The notes: generated by a model not told the origin, from the sequence alone. DNA of 64,000 nucleotides from an uncultured Bacteroidota bacterium (GCA_903863935.1 CAIPDV010000113.1:1-64000), one strand, 5' to 3'; counted from the stretch's first letter, positions 18,318-26,533 are shown. Numbers and translations: made by a program.

Positions 18318-18848
18318 ATGAAAAAAAACCTTCTTTTTTTAGCATTTTTTCTTTCCGCCAGTATTGGGTTTGGTCAGGCAAAACATAAACATCACCACAT
18401 AAGAAAAGATACCTTAACACCGCCTCCCGTTACTCATTACGATACGGTTGCCCGCAATACAACACAGAATGGTGATGAGACCATTCCTCCCCCGATGGCT
18501 TATAGTCAGGACTACTCGAACAGACCCGATACCGCTCCTAAGACCTATGTAGAAACAATGCCACAATTCCCCGGTGGAATGGATGCAATGTATAGTTTTA
18601 TAAAACGAACAGTAAAATACCCGGAAATAGCAAAGGAAGCAGGTATTGAAGAAACAATTTATATGAAATTTGTAGTGGATACTACTGGAACCATATGCAG
18701 AATTGAAGTTGCAAAAGGAAGGGATAAATCATTGATAGCGGAAGCCACCCGATGTTTAAAGCAAATGCCAAAATGGACTCCCGGAAGAATGAACGGAAAA
18801 GTGGTGAATGTATACTTTACCCTTCCATTCCGGTTTAGGTTTAATTAG
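18318..18848 (+). CDS. Secreted TonB C-terminal domain protein (2 of 3)
   Basis: This encodes 176 aa. Signal peptide MKKNLLFLAFFLSASIGFGQ, a His/Lys-rich start (KHKHHHIRKD), a Pro-rich linker, then a TonB C-terminal domain (about 85-176): FPGGMDAMYSFIKRTVKYPEIAK, TIYMKFVVDTTGTI, EATRCLKQMPKWTPG and LPFRFRF. It starts 2 nt after the stop of the previous gene, so it is surely co-transcribed and possibly translationally coupled. It is closer to the third copy than to the first (both share AKEAGIEETIY or a near form). No membrane anchor beyond the signal peptide. Confidence 0.8.
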   Translation: MKKNLLFLAFFLSASIGFGQAKHKHHHIRKDTLTPPPVTHYDTVARNTTQNGDETIPPPMAYSQDYSNRPDTAPKTYVETMPQFPGGMDAMYSFIKRTVKYPEIAKEAGIEETIYMKFVVDTTGTICRIEVAKGRDKSLIAEATRCLKQMPKWTPGRMNGKVVNVYFTLPFRFRFN

Positions 18849-18858
18849 GACGTAGAAG

Positions 18859-19533
18859 ATGAAAACAGGCTTTATTTTTCTGTTTATTTTCTGTAGTATT
18901 TGTAGTGGTTATAGTCAAACAAAACACGGGAACAAGAAAACGTCGAAAGACAGCGCAAAAAATAAAACGCAGTATGTAACACTTGTTGCCGGGGCTGACA
19001 CAAATGCACCACTTCCATCAATAACACCCGTAGAACCACGAAATGGAGTTAAGCAATCTTTGCCTGATATTGTTATAGAGAGTGATACCAATGAACCGGA
19101 TATTCTTCCTGCCGATACCGGTATTTCGGTACGGAAATCAACCTCAAATACCGGACTTAACGGAGCGCAAGAAGTGGTTAGCGATGTTCCTGTTTCTAAA
19201 GAAGTTAGAGCAAAGGAAGAACCTTATGTATATACCGAGGTTATGCCCGAATTTCCCGGTGGTGAGGACTCAATGCGTAGTTTTATTAAACGAACAGAAA
19301 AATATCCTACGCAGGTTAAAGAAGATGGAATTGAGGAAACAATTTATATCCGGTTTGTGGTTGAAAAAGACGGCTCTCTTACGGATATAACAATTGCTAA
19401 AGGATTTAATAAAGAGCTCTGCAAAGCGGCAATAGACTGCATAAAAGCAATGCCTAAATGGTCGTCCGGAAAGATGAAGGGTAAAGAAGTCAGGGTATCC
19501 CGGATAATTCCGGTTCGCTTTAGGCTTGAATAA
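18859..19533 (+). CDS. Secreted TonB C-terminal domain protein (3 of 3)
   Basis: This encodes 224 aa. Signal peptide MKTGFIFLFIFCSICSGYSQ, then a longer polar linker (about 21-130) without Pro repeats, then the TonB C-terminal domain (about 130-224): MPEFPGGEDSMRSFIKRTEKYP, DGIEETIYIRFVVEKDGSL, AIDCIKAMPKWSSG and IPVRFRL. It ends 6 nt from the stop codon of the convergent TPR lipoprotein gene. Three paralogues in a row with lengthening linkers point to local duplication. Confidence 0.8.
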   Translation: MKTGFIFLFIFCSICSGYSQTKHGNKKTSKDSAKNKTQYVTLVAGADTNAPLPSITPVEPRNGVKQSLPDIVIESDTNEPDILPADTGISVRKSTSNTGLNGAQEVVSDVPVSKEVRAKEEPYVYTEVMPEFPGGEDSMRSFIKRTEKYPTQVKEDGIEETIYIRFVVEKDGSLTDITIAKGFNKELCKAAIDCIKAMPKWSSGKMKGKEVRVSRIIPVRFRLE

Positions 19534-19539
19534 GGACAA

Positions 19540-20121
19540 TTATTTATTTGCCCCTGCTGCTTTGGCTTTGTTCTTTTCTTCGAATTCCCTAATTATCTCA
19601 TCAGTGCTTTTGCCAAGCTGGCTAATTGCAGCATGAGCATCGGAATCCAGTTTGGTGTGCGGATATTTATCTATCACCATCTGATAAAATTTATGGGCAT
19701 GAGCAGTATCCTTTAATTTATCGTCATAAATAAAGGCCTGGTTGAACAAACATTCAGCACCTCCTTTAAAGTTAGGGTATTTTTTACTTATGGTATCATA
19801 AATGCTTAATGCCCTTTGGTACTGGTTCAGATTCGAGGCATAATTAGCGGCCCTGAAAAGGCAATATGCCGCCATAGTATCATCCGGAAAGTTGGTTGCA
19901 AAGCTGCTGTAAGTAAGTAGTGCTTTGTTGTATAGCGTAGGGTCGGCAGTTGTGAGGTTTCTTAATTTAGCTTCCACTGAATGAATGGAGTCGATGCCCG
20001 ATTTACGAAGTTCAGCGGAATCCATTTTGCCATTTTTTCCTCCGCCACAGCTAAAAAGCAAAAGGCTTACACTACCAATTAGTACAAAGTTAAAAGTTGA
20101 AAGTTGAAAGTTGATTTTCAT
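19540..20121 (-). CDS. TPR-type outer-membrane lipoprotein
   Basis: This encodes 193 aa. The N-terminus ends in a lipobox (SLLLFSC, Cys near residue 25), so it should be lipidated. About residues 58-165 contain TPR-like helices (ALLTYSSFATNFPDD, FRAANYASNLNQYQRALSIYDTISKKYPN, AHKFYQMVIDKYPHTK) similar to YbgF/BamD-type scaffolds; the C-terminus is charged. It follows def by 20 nt in the same direction and is probably in its operon. The codons for residues 3-13 are made of a 7-bp tandem repeat (20086-20113), so the n-region of the signal peptide is unusual. Confidence 0.75.
   Translation of the reverse strand: MKINFQLSTFNFVLIGSVSLLLFSCGGGKNGKMDSAELRKSGIDSIHSVEAKLRNLTTADPTLYNKALLTYSSFATNFPDDTMAAYCLFRAANYASNLNQYQRALSIYDTISKKYPNFKGGAECLFNQAFIYDDKLKDTAHAHKFYQMVIDKYPHTKLDSDAHAAISQLGKSTDEIIREFEEKNKAKAAGANK
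20086..20113. repeat. Heptamer tandem array (AAAGTTG) in signal-peptide codons
   Basis: Three perfect AAAGTTG units (20093-20113) preceded by a variant AAAGTTA (20086-20092). Because the unit is 7 bp, gain or loss of one copy would shift the frame of the lipoprotein gene right after its start codon. Confidence 0.6.
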
Positions 20122-20141
20122 GGTAATCAGTATATAATGAG

Positions 20142-20723
20142 TTATTTTTTTAAAGGGAATTTCATTTTGTAACTCACATCCACATTGCCTTTGGATATAT
20201 CGGTGAGTTTCCTTTTCAGTAATTGTTTACGAAGCGGATTAATCCGGTCGGTGAATAGGATGCCGTCAATATGGTCATATTCATGCTGGATAATACGTGC
20301 GCGAACCCCATCGAAAGTTTCTTCATGTTCCACAAAGTTTTCATCTACATACTTGATTCGCAGTTCAGGTTTCCGTTCCACATCTTCACGGATGGTTGGG
20401 ATACTCAGGCACCCTTCGTTGAATTTCCATTTGTCACCTTCTTCTGTCAGGATTCGGGCATTGATGAATATCTTCCGAAAGTGTTTTAAATCTTCATCGT
20501 CCTCTTCCTCATCTTCATCATCAACCACAAAGGGTGAGGCATCAATTACAAACAAACGGATTGGTAAACCGACCTGTGGCGCGGCAAGGCCAACACCTTT
20601 GGCGTTCTTCATGGTTTCATACATGTTTGCAATAAGCTGCGACAGACCGGGATAATCTTTGGTAATATCCACAGCCTTCTTTTTAAGAACAGGATCGCCG
20701 AATGCAACAATAGGTAGTATCAT
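20142..20723 (-). CDS. def: Peptide deformylase
   Basis: This encodes 193 aa. It removes the N-formyl group from nascent proteins and needs a metal. All three family motifs are present: GVGLAAPQVG (43-52), EGCLSIP (103-109) and QHEYDH (146-151). The metal ligands are therefore Cys105, His147 and His151, with catalytic Glu148. A stretch of nearly continuous Asp/Glu (about 68-79) is inserted between motifs 1 and 2; such insertions occur in some Bacteroidota deformylases but this one is very acidic. It lies downstream of ruvX, from which it is separated by the S23 cassette. A -7 element sits 11 nt before the ATG. Confidence 0.96.
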   Translation of the reverse strand: MILPIVAFGDPVLKKKAVDITKDYPGLSQLIANMYETMKNAKGVGLAAPQVGLPIRLFVIDASPFVVDDEDEEEDDEDLKHFRKIFINARILTEEGDKWKFNEGCLSIPTIREDVERKPELRIKYVDENFVEHEETFDGVRARIIQHEYDHIDGILFTDRINPLRKQLLKRKLTDISKGNVDVSYKMKFPLKK

Positions 20724-20734
20724 AATTGGGTCGC

Positions 20735-20742
20735 CAAAATTA
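20735..20742 (-). promoter_or_regulatory. Bacteroidota -7 element TAATTTTG for def
   Basis: Read on the minus strand, TAATTTTG is a perfect match 11 nt before the def start. It gives def its own promoter even though an inserted cassette separates it from ruvX. Confidence 0.45.
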
Positions 20743-20753
20743 GTAAGTATTTA

Positions 20754-21177
20754 ATAACTATGAACTATGAATTATGAACTATTTACGAATTGAACTTTTA
20801 GTAGTAAGAATAGCACTTTTAATAATTTTTAATAATTCTTCAGCATCACTATAAATGCTTTTGAATTGGGTTTCTGTAATGAACTTGTTATCATTAAGTA
20901 ATTCCAACCAATACATTGTTTCATCACATTCTTTCTGAGCAATACTTGGTTTATGAATGAAATCTAGTTTGCTTTCAGCGTTTTTTGATTCTCGAACCAT
21001 TGCACCCACAGAAGTTCCGCATAGTAAAAGCTGTTTGTTTAAAATGTAGGAATCATTATTCTTTGAAAGGTACATGTAAAGTTTAATGATTCTATTAGCA
21101 AACTTGAAACTCTTATCTTTTAATATATTCCGTTTGTCATTATTGGTCATAGTTCATAATTCATAGTTCATACTTGA
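20754..21177. mobile_element. Putative S23-protein cassette with 24-bp inverted ends made of heptamers
   Basis: A perfect 24-bp inverted repeat (20759-20782 and 21149-21172) bounds a 123-aa gene. Each end is a tandem array of 7-mers of the TGAACTA/TGAATTA type (20754-20781 and, inverted, 21143-21177). The gene's stop codon (20779-20781) and start codon (21148-21150) both lie within or at the edge of the arms, and the stop of ruvX (21168-21170) also lies in the right arm. The whole unit sits between ruvX and def, which are commonly neighbours in Bacteroidota. There is no transposase inside, so mobility is an inference from the structure. Confidence 0.5.
20779..21150 (-). CDS. Four-helix bundle (S23-like, 23S rRNA intervening sequence type) protein
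   Basis: This encodes 123 aa and matches the PF05635/TIGR02436 family. Signature residues: FKFANRIIKLYMYLSK near residue 16-31, LLLCGTSVGAMVRESKNAES near 42-61, and DFIHKPSIAQKECDETMYWLELL near 64-86. Family members are all-helical and form pentamers; they are often encoded inside rRNA intervening sequences or as stand-alone genes of unknown function, and some relate to the avd protein of diversity-generating retroelements. No reverse transcriptase or variable repeat is nearby here. The gene fills its inverted-repeat cassette exactly. Confidence 0.85.
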   Translation of the reverse strand: MTNNDKRNILKDKSFKFANRIIKLYMYLSKNNDSYILNKQLLLCGTSVGAMVRESKNAESKLDFIHKPSIAQKECDETMYWLELLNDNKFITETQFKSIYSDAEELLKIIKSAILTTKSSIRK

Positions 21178-21605
21178 TTAGGAAGATTGCCGTTTTTTTT
21201 CATTTCCATGAAAGATTGCAGGATGATGGCTGCACTCACCATGTCGATTGTGCCCTTGTTTTGGCGGTCTTTTTTCTTTAGTCCCCCATCTATCATGGCT
21301 TGAAAAGCCATTTTAGAGGTAAAACGCTCATCTACCCTGTAAACAGGCATATCGGGAAACTTGACTTTCAGTCTTTTTATAAATTCAAGTGCCGGAAGTG
21401 TACCGTGGGTTGGCGTATTATCAAGGTTTTTAGGTTCTCCAACCACAATGCTTTCTACATTCTCTTTAGTTAAGTAATCGGTTAGAAATGTAATCAGGTC
21501 ATGGGTACGAACAGTAGTAAGTCCCGAAGCAATTATTTGTGCAGTATCAGTAACCGCAATGCCTGTGCGCTTGTTTCCGTAATCAATGGCGAGGATTCGT
21601 TTCAT
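21168..21605 (-). CDS. ruvX: Putative pre-16S rRNA nuclease / Holliday-junction-resolvase fold protein
   Basis: This encodes 145 aa of the YqgF/RuvX family with an RNase H-like fold, probably acting in 16S rRNA 5' maturation. Visible motifs: MKRILAIDYGNKRTGIAVTD (first acidic residue Asp7), SIVVGEPKNLDNTP (near 56-69), VDERFTSKMA (near 95-104), and the C-terminal DMVSAAIILQSF. The final residues (NLPNQV) and stop codon run into the right arm of the S23 cassette, so the tail may have been replaced on insertion. It is divergent from dapD with only 75 nt between the start codons; a -7 element lies 7 nt before its ATG. Confidence 0.92.
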   Translation of the reverse strand: MKRILAIDYGNKRTGIAVTDTAQIIASGLTTVRTHDLITFLTDYLTKENVESIVVGEPKNLDNTPTHGTLPALEFIKRLKVKFPDMPVYRVDERFTSKMAFQAMIDGGLKKKDRQNKGTIDMVSAAIILQSFMEMKKNGNLPNQV

Positions 21606-21612
21606 TCAGGTG

Positions 21613-21620
21613 CAAAGTTA
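21613..21620 (-). promoter_or_regulatory. Bacteroidota -7 element TAACTTTG for ruvX
   Basis: A perfect minus-strand match 7 nt before the ruvX ATG, back to back with the dapD promoter at 21656-21663. The implied leader is nearly absent. Confidence 0.45.
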
Positions 21621-21655
21621 ATATTTGAGGATGAGATTAGGAGGGACTGATTTTT

Positions 21656-21663
21656 TATCTTTG
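21656..21663 (+). promoter_or_regulatory. Bacteroidota -7 element TATCTTTG for dapD
   Basis: A perfect TAnnTTTG match followed by CA, 17 nt before the dapD start. No clear -33 TTG at standard spacing. Confidence 0.45.
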
Positions 21664-21680
21664 CACCAATAACATAGAAT

Positions 21681-22496
21681 ATGAATAACGAAATTGAAAT
21701 TATAAATAATATCTGGGATAACCGAGAGTTGCTGAAAGACGCAGAATCGAAAAAAGTAATTCTGAGGGTTATTGAAATGCTCGACAAAGGTGAGATACGC
21801 GTTGCTGAGCCACAGGGCGATGGCTGGAAGGTAAACGAATGGGTTAAGAAAGCCATTTTGCTTTATTTCCCCATTCAGACATCAAAAAAGATTGAAGCCG
21901 GAGATTTGGAGTTTTTTGATAAAATTCCGCTGAAAAAAGATTTTGAAGAGAAGGGTATAAGGGTTGTTCCGCATGGCATTGCCCGGTATGGTTCCTATCT
22001 CGCCCCCGGAGTAATTATGATGCCTTCATATGTGAATATTGGAGCGTATGTAGATAGCGGAACTATGATTGATACTTGGGCAACGGTTGGCTCCTGTGCA
22101 CAAGTCGGGAAAAACGTTCACTTAAGTGGCGGTGTTGGAATAGGAGGGGTGCTTGAACCGCCTCAGGCTGCTCCTGTAATTATTGAAGATAATTGCTTTG
22201 TGGGTTCACGTTGCATCGTGGTGGAAGGGGTAAGGGTTGAAAAAGAAGCCGTATTAGGTGCTAATGTTGTTCTAACGCAATCCACCAAAATAATAGATGT
22301 AAGCGGGGATAAGCCGATTGAATATAAGGGATTTGTTCCTTCACGGTCGGTAGTGATTCCCGGTTCGTATGAAAAGAAATTCCCAGCGGGGAATTACCAT
22401 GTGAACTGTGCATTGATAATTGGAAAACGTAAGGAAAGCACCGATACCAAGACATCCCTTAATGAGGTTTTAAGGGATTACCACGTTCCGGTTTAA
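21681..22496 (+). CDS. dapD: 2,3,4,5-tetrahydropyridine-2,6-dicarboxylate N-succinyltransferase
   Basis: This encodes 271 aa, the normal length. It uses succinyl-CoA to acylate tetrahydrodipicolinate in the lysine/diaminopimelate pathway. The N-terminal helical domain (GWKVNEWVKKAILLYFP near residues 50-66) is followed by a left-handed beta-helix of hexapeptide repeats (about 105-220: GVIMMPSYVNIGAYVDSGTMIDTWATVGSCAQVG, GIGGVLEPPQAAPVIIEDNCFVG). Trimeric cytoplasmic enzyme. The next gene starts 12 nt downstream, so the TMTC-like cluster may share its transcript. Confidence 0.96.
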   Translation: MNNEIEIINNIWDNRELLKDAESKKVILRVIEMLDKGEIRVAEPQGDGWKVNEWVKKAILLYFPIQTSKKIEAGDLEFFDKIPLKKDFEEKGIRVVPHGIARYGSYLAPGVIMMPSYVNIGAYVDSGTMIDTWATVGSCAQVGKNVHLSGGVGIGGVLEPPQAAPVIIEDNCFVGSRCIVVEGVRVEKEAVLGANVVLTQSTKIIDVSGDKPIEYKGFVPSRSVVIPGSYEKKFPAGNYHVNCALIIGKRKESTDTKTSLNEVLRDYHVPV

Positions 22497-22508
22497 TAAA
22501 GTCTTTTA

Positions 22509-24551
22509 ATGGCCGTCAAGACCAATAAAAATACTGCAAAAGCAAATAATAGAACCAATGTTTTACATTGGGTTTTGCCTTTAGTTATTGCAATACTTAC
22601 TTTTATCTGCTATCATTATTCTCTTGGCAATCAATTTACCAATTGGGATGATGAACGTTTTATTCCGGATAACATTTTTATTAAGTCATTCTCTCACGAC
22701 AATCTTAAAATGATGTTGTTTCACGATGTTACAGGCGACTATTACAACCCCGTCACGATCCTTTCCTATGCTATAAACTACCATTTTTCAGGCTTGAATC
22801 CGGAAGCCTATTATCTGACAAACATTATCATTCATATTCTAAATTCATGCCTTGTGTTTTTCCTTGTAATAATGCTTTTGAAAGCAATGGAAAATTCCGG
22901 TTACGGCATTTTTAAATGGAAGGAATGGTTGGCATTTTTCTGCACGCTGGCATATGCAATCCACCCTATGCATGTGGAGTCTGTTTCGTGGGCTGCAGAA
23001 CGAAAAGATGTTTTGTATGCGTTCTTTTATTTCCTTGGAATGATGGCATATGTAAATTTCACACGGGGGAAGACAAAAAAATATCTGTGGCTTTTATTGA
23101 CGTTGTTATGTTTTCTGTTATCGCTATTTTCCAAGCCCATGGCTGTGGTATTCCCATTTTCATTAATAGCAATTGATATTTTACTTAAGCGTGATAAAAC
23201 AAATTCAATAAAAAATGTGATTCTGGAGAAGTTGCCCTTTCTTCTGATTTCATTGGTTTCTGCCATTGCAACCTATAACGCAACACTAACATCAGGAGCG
23301 GTGCAGGAGCATCAGGTATACTCATTTTTTCAACGGTTTCTTTTTGCCTCATACGGATTCTACATGTATATCCTGAAAGCATTCCTGCCCGTTTCCCAGA
23401 GTTCCTATTATCCCTATCCTGAGGCTACAGGTCCCGACGGAGGGCTGCCTTTCCTTTATTATATTTCTCCTGTAATTGCTTTGCTGATTATTGGGTTGCC
23501 CTTGTATTTATCATTCGTGAAAAAAGATGTTGCCGCAAGTGAAAACAAGGGCAATAATAATTTCAGGATTGTTCTGTTTGGCATCTGTTTTTATTTTTTC
23601 AATATCATAATTGTGTCGCAGATAATTAGCTCCGGTCCTAATATTATGGCTGACCGATACAGCTATGTTTCTTACTTCGGAATCTTCTTTCCATTGACTT
23701 ATTTTGCCTATAAATTAGTAGAAAAAAGTAAGCCAGTCCGTATTGCTATTGTTAGTGCTGCTTCCGCATGTCTTTTGCTTTTTGGCGGAGTATGCTATAG
23801 CAGAACTCTTGTTTGGCACGATTCACAGACCTTGTGGAGCGATGTGATAGCAAAATATCCGCACCGGATTATAAAAGCTTATAATAATTTGGGTAACTAT
23901 TATTTCAAGCAGTTTCAGGCAAGTGCTTCGGAAGATGACTTCAACAAAGCGTATTCAAATTATAAAGAAGCGATAGATTTGAAAGTGGGCGATCCGCAGA
24001 TATATTGCAATATGGGAAGCCTATTGGGGGCTAAGAAAGATTATCGTTCATCGATGAAGTACTTTAATGCAGCCCTAGCGATTGATAGCAATGACCCAAA
24101 AACGTACTTGGACAGGGCTGTTACTTATTCGGCCATGGGCCAATATGAGCTGGCAATTAAAGATTACAGGCGTTCTTCGAAGATAGACCCTAATTCTGAA
24201 ATTCTTTACCGCAATATTGCCTTTACCTATTTCAATGCCAATAAGTTTGATAGTTCAATATATTATTACAATAAGACCATTCAAATAAATCCAACAAATC
24301 CGGGATACTTTCACTACCGTGGAGTGGCTGAATATGACAAAGGCGATATTAAATCGGCCATGAGTGATTTTATGGAGAATCTCCGCCTTGCTCCGAAGGA
24401 TGGGGAATGTATGTTTTATATATCCATTGTTTACAATCGTGCTAGTGATTTTACGAATGCATACAAGTATGCTGGTTTGGCAATTAAAGCTAATTATGCA
24501 GTTCCGGATGATTACCTGAGGTTGTTAAAAGCACGGCTTAATATAAATTGA
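22509..24551 (+). CDS. TMTC-like GT-C membrane protein with TPR tail (1 of 4)
   Basis: This encodes 680 aa. Residues ~18-440 contain about ten membrane segments. The first periplasmic loop has NQFTNWDDERF (Asp47-Asp48), then YNPVTILSYAINYHFSGLNP, IHPMHVESVSWAAERKDVLY (151-170), SKPMAVVFPFSLIAID and IMADRYSYVSYFG. These are the hallmarks of the TMTC/PMT-like GT-C superfamily, in which an acidic pair in loop 1 is catalytic. Residues ~455-680 are TPRs. Eukaryotic TMTC1-4 are O-mannosyltransferases using lipid-linked mannose; the bacterial donor and acceptor are unknown, so glycosyltransferase activity is inference. It is first of four tandem paralogues, 12 nt after dapD. Confidence 0.75.
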   Translation: MAVKTNKNTAKANNRTNVLHWVLPLVIAILTFICYHYSLGNQFTNWDDERFIPDNIFIKSFSHDNLKMMLFHDVTGDYYNPVTILSYAINYHFSGLNPEAYYLTNIIIHILNSCLVFFLVIMLLKAMENSGYGIFKWKEWLAFFCTLAYAIHPMHVESVSWAAERKDVLYAFFYFLGMMAYVNFTRGKTKKYLWLLLTLLCFLLSLFSKPMAVVFPFSLIAIDILLKRDKTNSIKNVILEKLPFLLISLVSAIATYNATLTSGAVQEHQVYSFFQRFLFASYGFYMYILKAFLPVSQSSYYPYPEATGPDGGLPFLYYISPVIALLIIGLPLYLSFVKKDVAASENKGNNNFRIVLFGICFYFFNIIIVSQIISSGPNIMADRYSYVSYFGIFFPLTYFAYKLVEKSKPVRIAIVSAASACLLLFGGVCYSRTLVWHDSQTLWSDVIAKYPHRIIKAYNNLGNYYFKQFQASASEDDFNKAYSNYKEAIDLKVGDPQIYCNMGSLLGAKKDYRSSMKYFNAALAIDSNDPKTYLDRAVTYSAMGQYELAIKDYRRSSKIDPNSEILYRNIAFTYFNANKFDSSIYYYNKTIQINPTNPGYFHYRGVAEYDKGDIKSAMSDFMENLRLAPKDGECMFYISIVYNRASDFTNAYKYAGLAIKANYAVPDDYLRLLKARLNIN

Positions 24552-24589
24552 AGTGATATATTGTCATCCATAGAACTCTGAATTTGTCT

Positions 24590-26485
24590 GTGAATACAAA
24601 AAAAGTAAAGCAAAATAAACCTACTGCTAAACCTAATCCGGGTAAGAGTTCTGTGGCTGCTCCTCAGGCTAACCCTATGCTGAAATACGGCATTCTTACA
24701 GCTGTTTTAATCGTTACTTTTATTTGTTTTCATAATTCGTTAAGTAACCAATTCACCAATTGGGACGATGGATATTATGTTGTAAAGAACCAATACATCA
24801 AAAGTTTTTCAGCGGCGAATCTTAAAATGATGATGTTCCATGATATTACGAATAACTATTACCACCCGCTCACCATGCTTTCTTTGGCTGCTAATTATCA
24901 TTTCTCCGGACTAAACCCTAGTTCCTATTACTTAACAAATATTTTTATTCACCTTTTAAATACGTGCCTGGTTTTTTGGTTGGTTATTCTTTTGTTTAAT
25001 GCCATGGCAAAAGCCGGATACAGGGTGGTTAAAGAAGTTTACTGGTTGGCGGGAGTTTGTGCGCTCTTGCATGGAATACATCCAATGCATGTTGAATCAG
25101 TATCATGGATATCGGAGAGAAAGGATGTGCTGTACACGCTCTTTTATTTTGCCGGGTTAATTTCTTATATGTTTTATGTAAGAGATAAAAAAATAAAATA
25201 CTATCTAATTGTAGTGCTATTGTTTATCCTTTCCATGTTGTCAAAACCAATGGCTTTAGTATTTCCATTGAGTTTATTTGCCATCGATTTTCTGTTGAAA
25301 CGTAAAAATTTAAAAACGCTCTTTCTAGAGAAAGCCCCTTTATTAGCTGTATCAATTATTGGTGGAATAATAACCTTCAAACTGGCAGCCGGTGGCGGTT
25401 CGGTTACCTCATTCTCGGCTCTTCCTTTTACGTATAGAATACTTTTTGCTAGCTATGGATATACGATGTATTTGGTTAAATTTTTATTCCCTTTTAACCT
25501 AAGTGCATTTTACCCATATCCTGAATTAGCAACGAATATTCCTTTGCCTTCCATGTTTTATGCAATGCCGGTTACGGCAATTCTGTTGGGCCTCATTCCT
25601 TTTTATTTTAAATTGAAAAAGAAAGAGAATCTTTTCAGAATAACCTTATTCGGGCTTGGTTTTTATTTGTTTAATATCCTTTTTGTCCTGCAGTTTGTTT
25701 CGGCAGGAGGGGTAATTATGGCTGACAGGTACAGCTATGTTTCCTATTTCGGATTGATATTTATGGTTGTTTATCTGCTGAATGAATGGCAATCTTCGAA
25801 CCCTAAACTTAAGTATGCAGTAGTAGGGATTCTATCAGGCGTTTCACTTTTGTTTTCCGTGCTTTGTTTGCAGCGTACAAAAGTCTGGCACGATGGCGAA
25901 TCTTTATGGACAGATGTACTGTCAAAATATCCGGGGCCCGGTTCGCAAATTGCCTATATGAATATGGGTGATTTTTATGCAGATAAAGGTGACACAGCCA
26001 ATGCATTTAAAAACTACAACATTTTGGAAGGAATGCATACCCGGTTCCCTACGGTTTATAAAAACCTTGCTGATATTTATGCTATGCGAGGACAGACAGA
26101 CAAAGCATTGGCCGAGTATGCGACAGCGATCTCCTGCAACGATTCCCTTTATACTATTTACCTGGACAGGGCTGTTACCTATAATAAGATGAATCGGTTT
26201 GACCTTGCTATACGAGATTACGGGGAGGTGATTAAATACGATCCTAATGAAGCCATGAATTATTTATTAAGAGGTAATGATGAAATGCAGATTCAGGCTT
26301 ACAATCTGGCAGTAGCCGATTATCTCCATTATCTGCAGTTGCAACCAACATCAAGTGAAGTTATGTACAATCTTTCGCTGGCCTATCATTCCCAGGGCAA
26401 TAATGCTGATGCTTTGAAATATGCCCTGATGGCTCAAAATGCAGGATACAAACTCCCTGATGGTTACCTTAATATTCTTAAATAA
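24590..26485 (+). CDS. TMTC-like GT-C membrane protein with TPR tail (2 of 4)
   Basis: About 631 aa. The start is not ATG: GTG 24590 (MNTKKVKQ...) is preferred over TTG 24584. A Lys/Pro/Ala-rich cytoplasmic N-terminus (~35 aa) precedes the membrane core, which retains NQFTNWDDGYYV, YYHPLTMLSLAANYHFSGLNP, GIHPMHVESVSWISERKDVLY, SKPMALVFPLSLFAIDFLLKR and IMADRYSYVSYFG. The C-terminal ~190 aa are TPRs (NMGDFYADKGDTANAFKNY, and ALAEYATAISCNDSLYTIYLDRAVTYNKM). All the presumed catalytic motifs are conserved. It lies 38 nt after copy 1. Confidence 0.75.
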   Translation: MNTKKVKQNKPTAKPNPGKSSVAAPQANPMLKYGILTAVLIVTFICFHNSLSNQFTNWDDGYYVVKNQYIKSFSAANLKMMMFHDITNNYYHPLTMLSLAANYHFSGLNPSSYYLTNIFIHLLNTCLVFWLVILLFNAMAKAGYRVVKEVYWLAGVCALLHGIHPMHVESVSWISERKDVLYTLFYFAGLISYMFYVRDKKIKYYLIVVLLFILSMLSKPMALVFPLSLFAIDFLLKRKNLKTLFLEKAPLLAVSIIGGIITFKLAAGGGSVTSFSALPFTYRILFASYGYTMYLVKFLFPFNLSAFYPYPELATNIPLPSMFYAMPVTAILLGLIPFYFKLKKKENLFRITLFGLGFYLFNILFVLQFVSAGGVIMADRYSYVSYFGLIFMVVYLLNEWQSSNPKLKYAVVGILSGVSLLFSVLCLQRTKVWHDGESLWTDVLSKYPGPGSQIAYMNMGDFYADKGDTANAFKNYNILEGMHTRFPTVYKNLADIYAMRGQTDKALAEYATAISCNDSLYTIYLDRAVTYNKMNRFDLAIRDYGEVIKYDPNEAMNYLLRGNDEMQIQAYNLAVADYLHYLQLQPTSSEVMYNLSLAYHSQGNNADALKYALMAQNAGYKLPDGYLNILK

Positions 26486-26533
26486 CGATGGTATATTTGA
26501 TGTTTTCCAAGAACTTGTAAATTCGCCAGTTCA

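Noticed and set aside
20779..21150. Diversity-generating retroelement around the S23 protein
   Set aside because: No reverse transcriptase, template repeat or variable-repeat target gene is present nearby.
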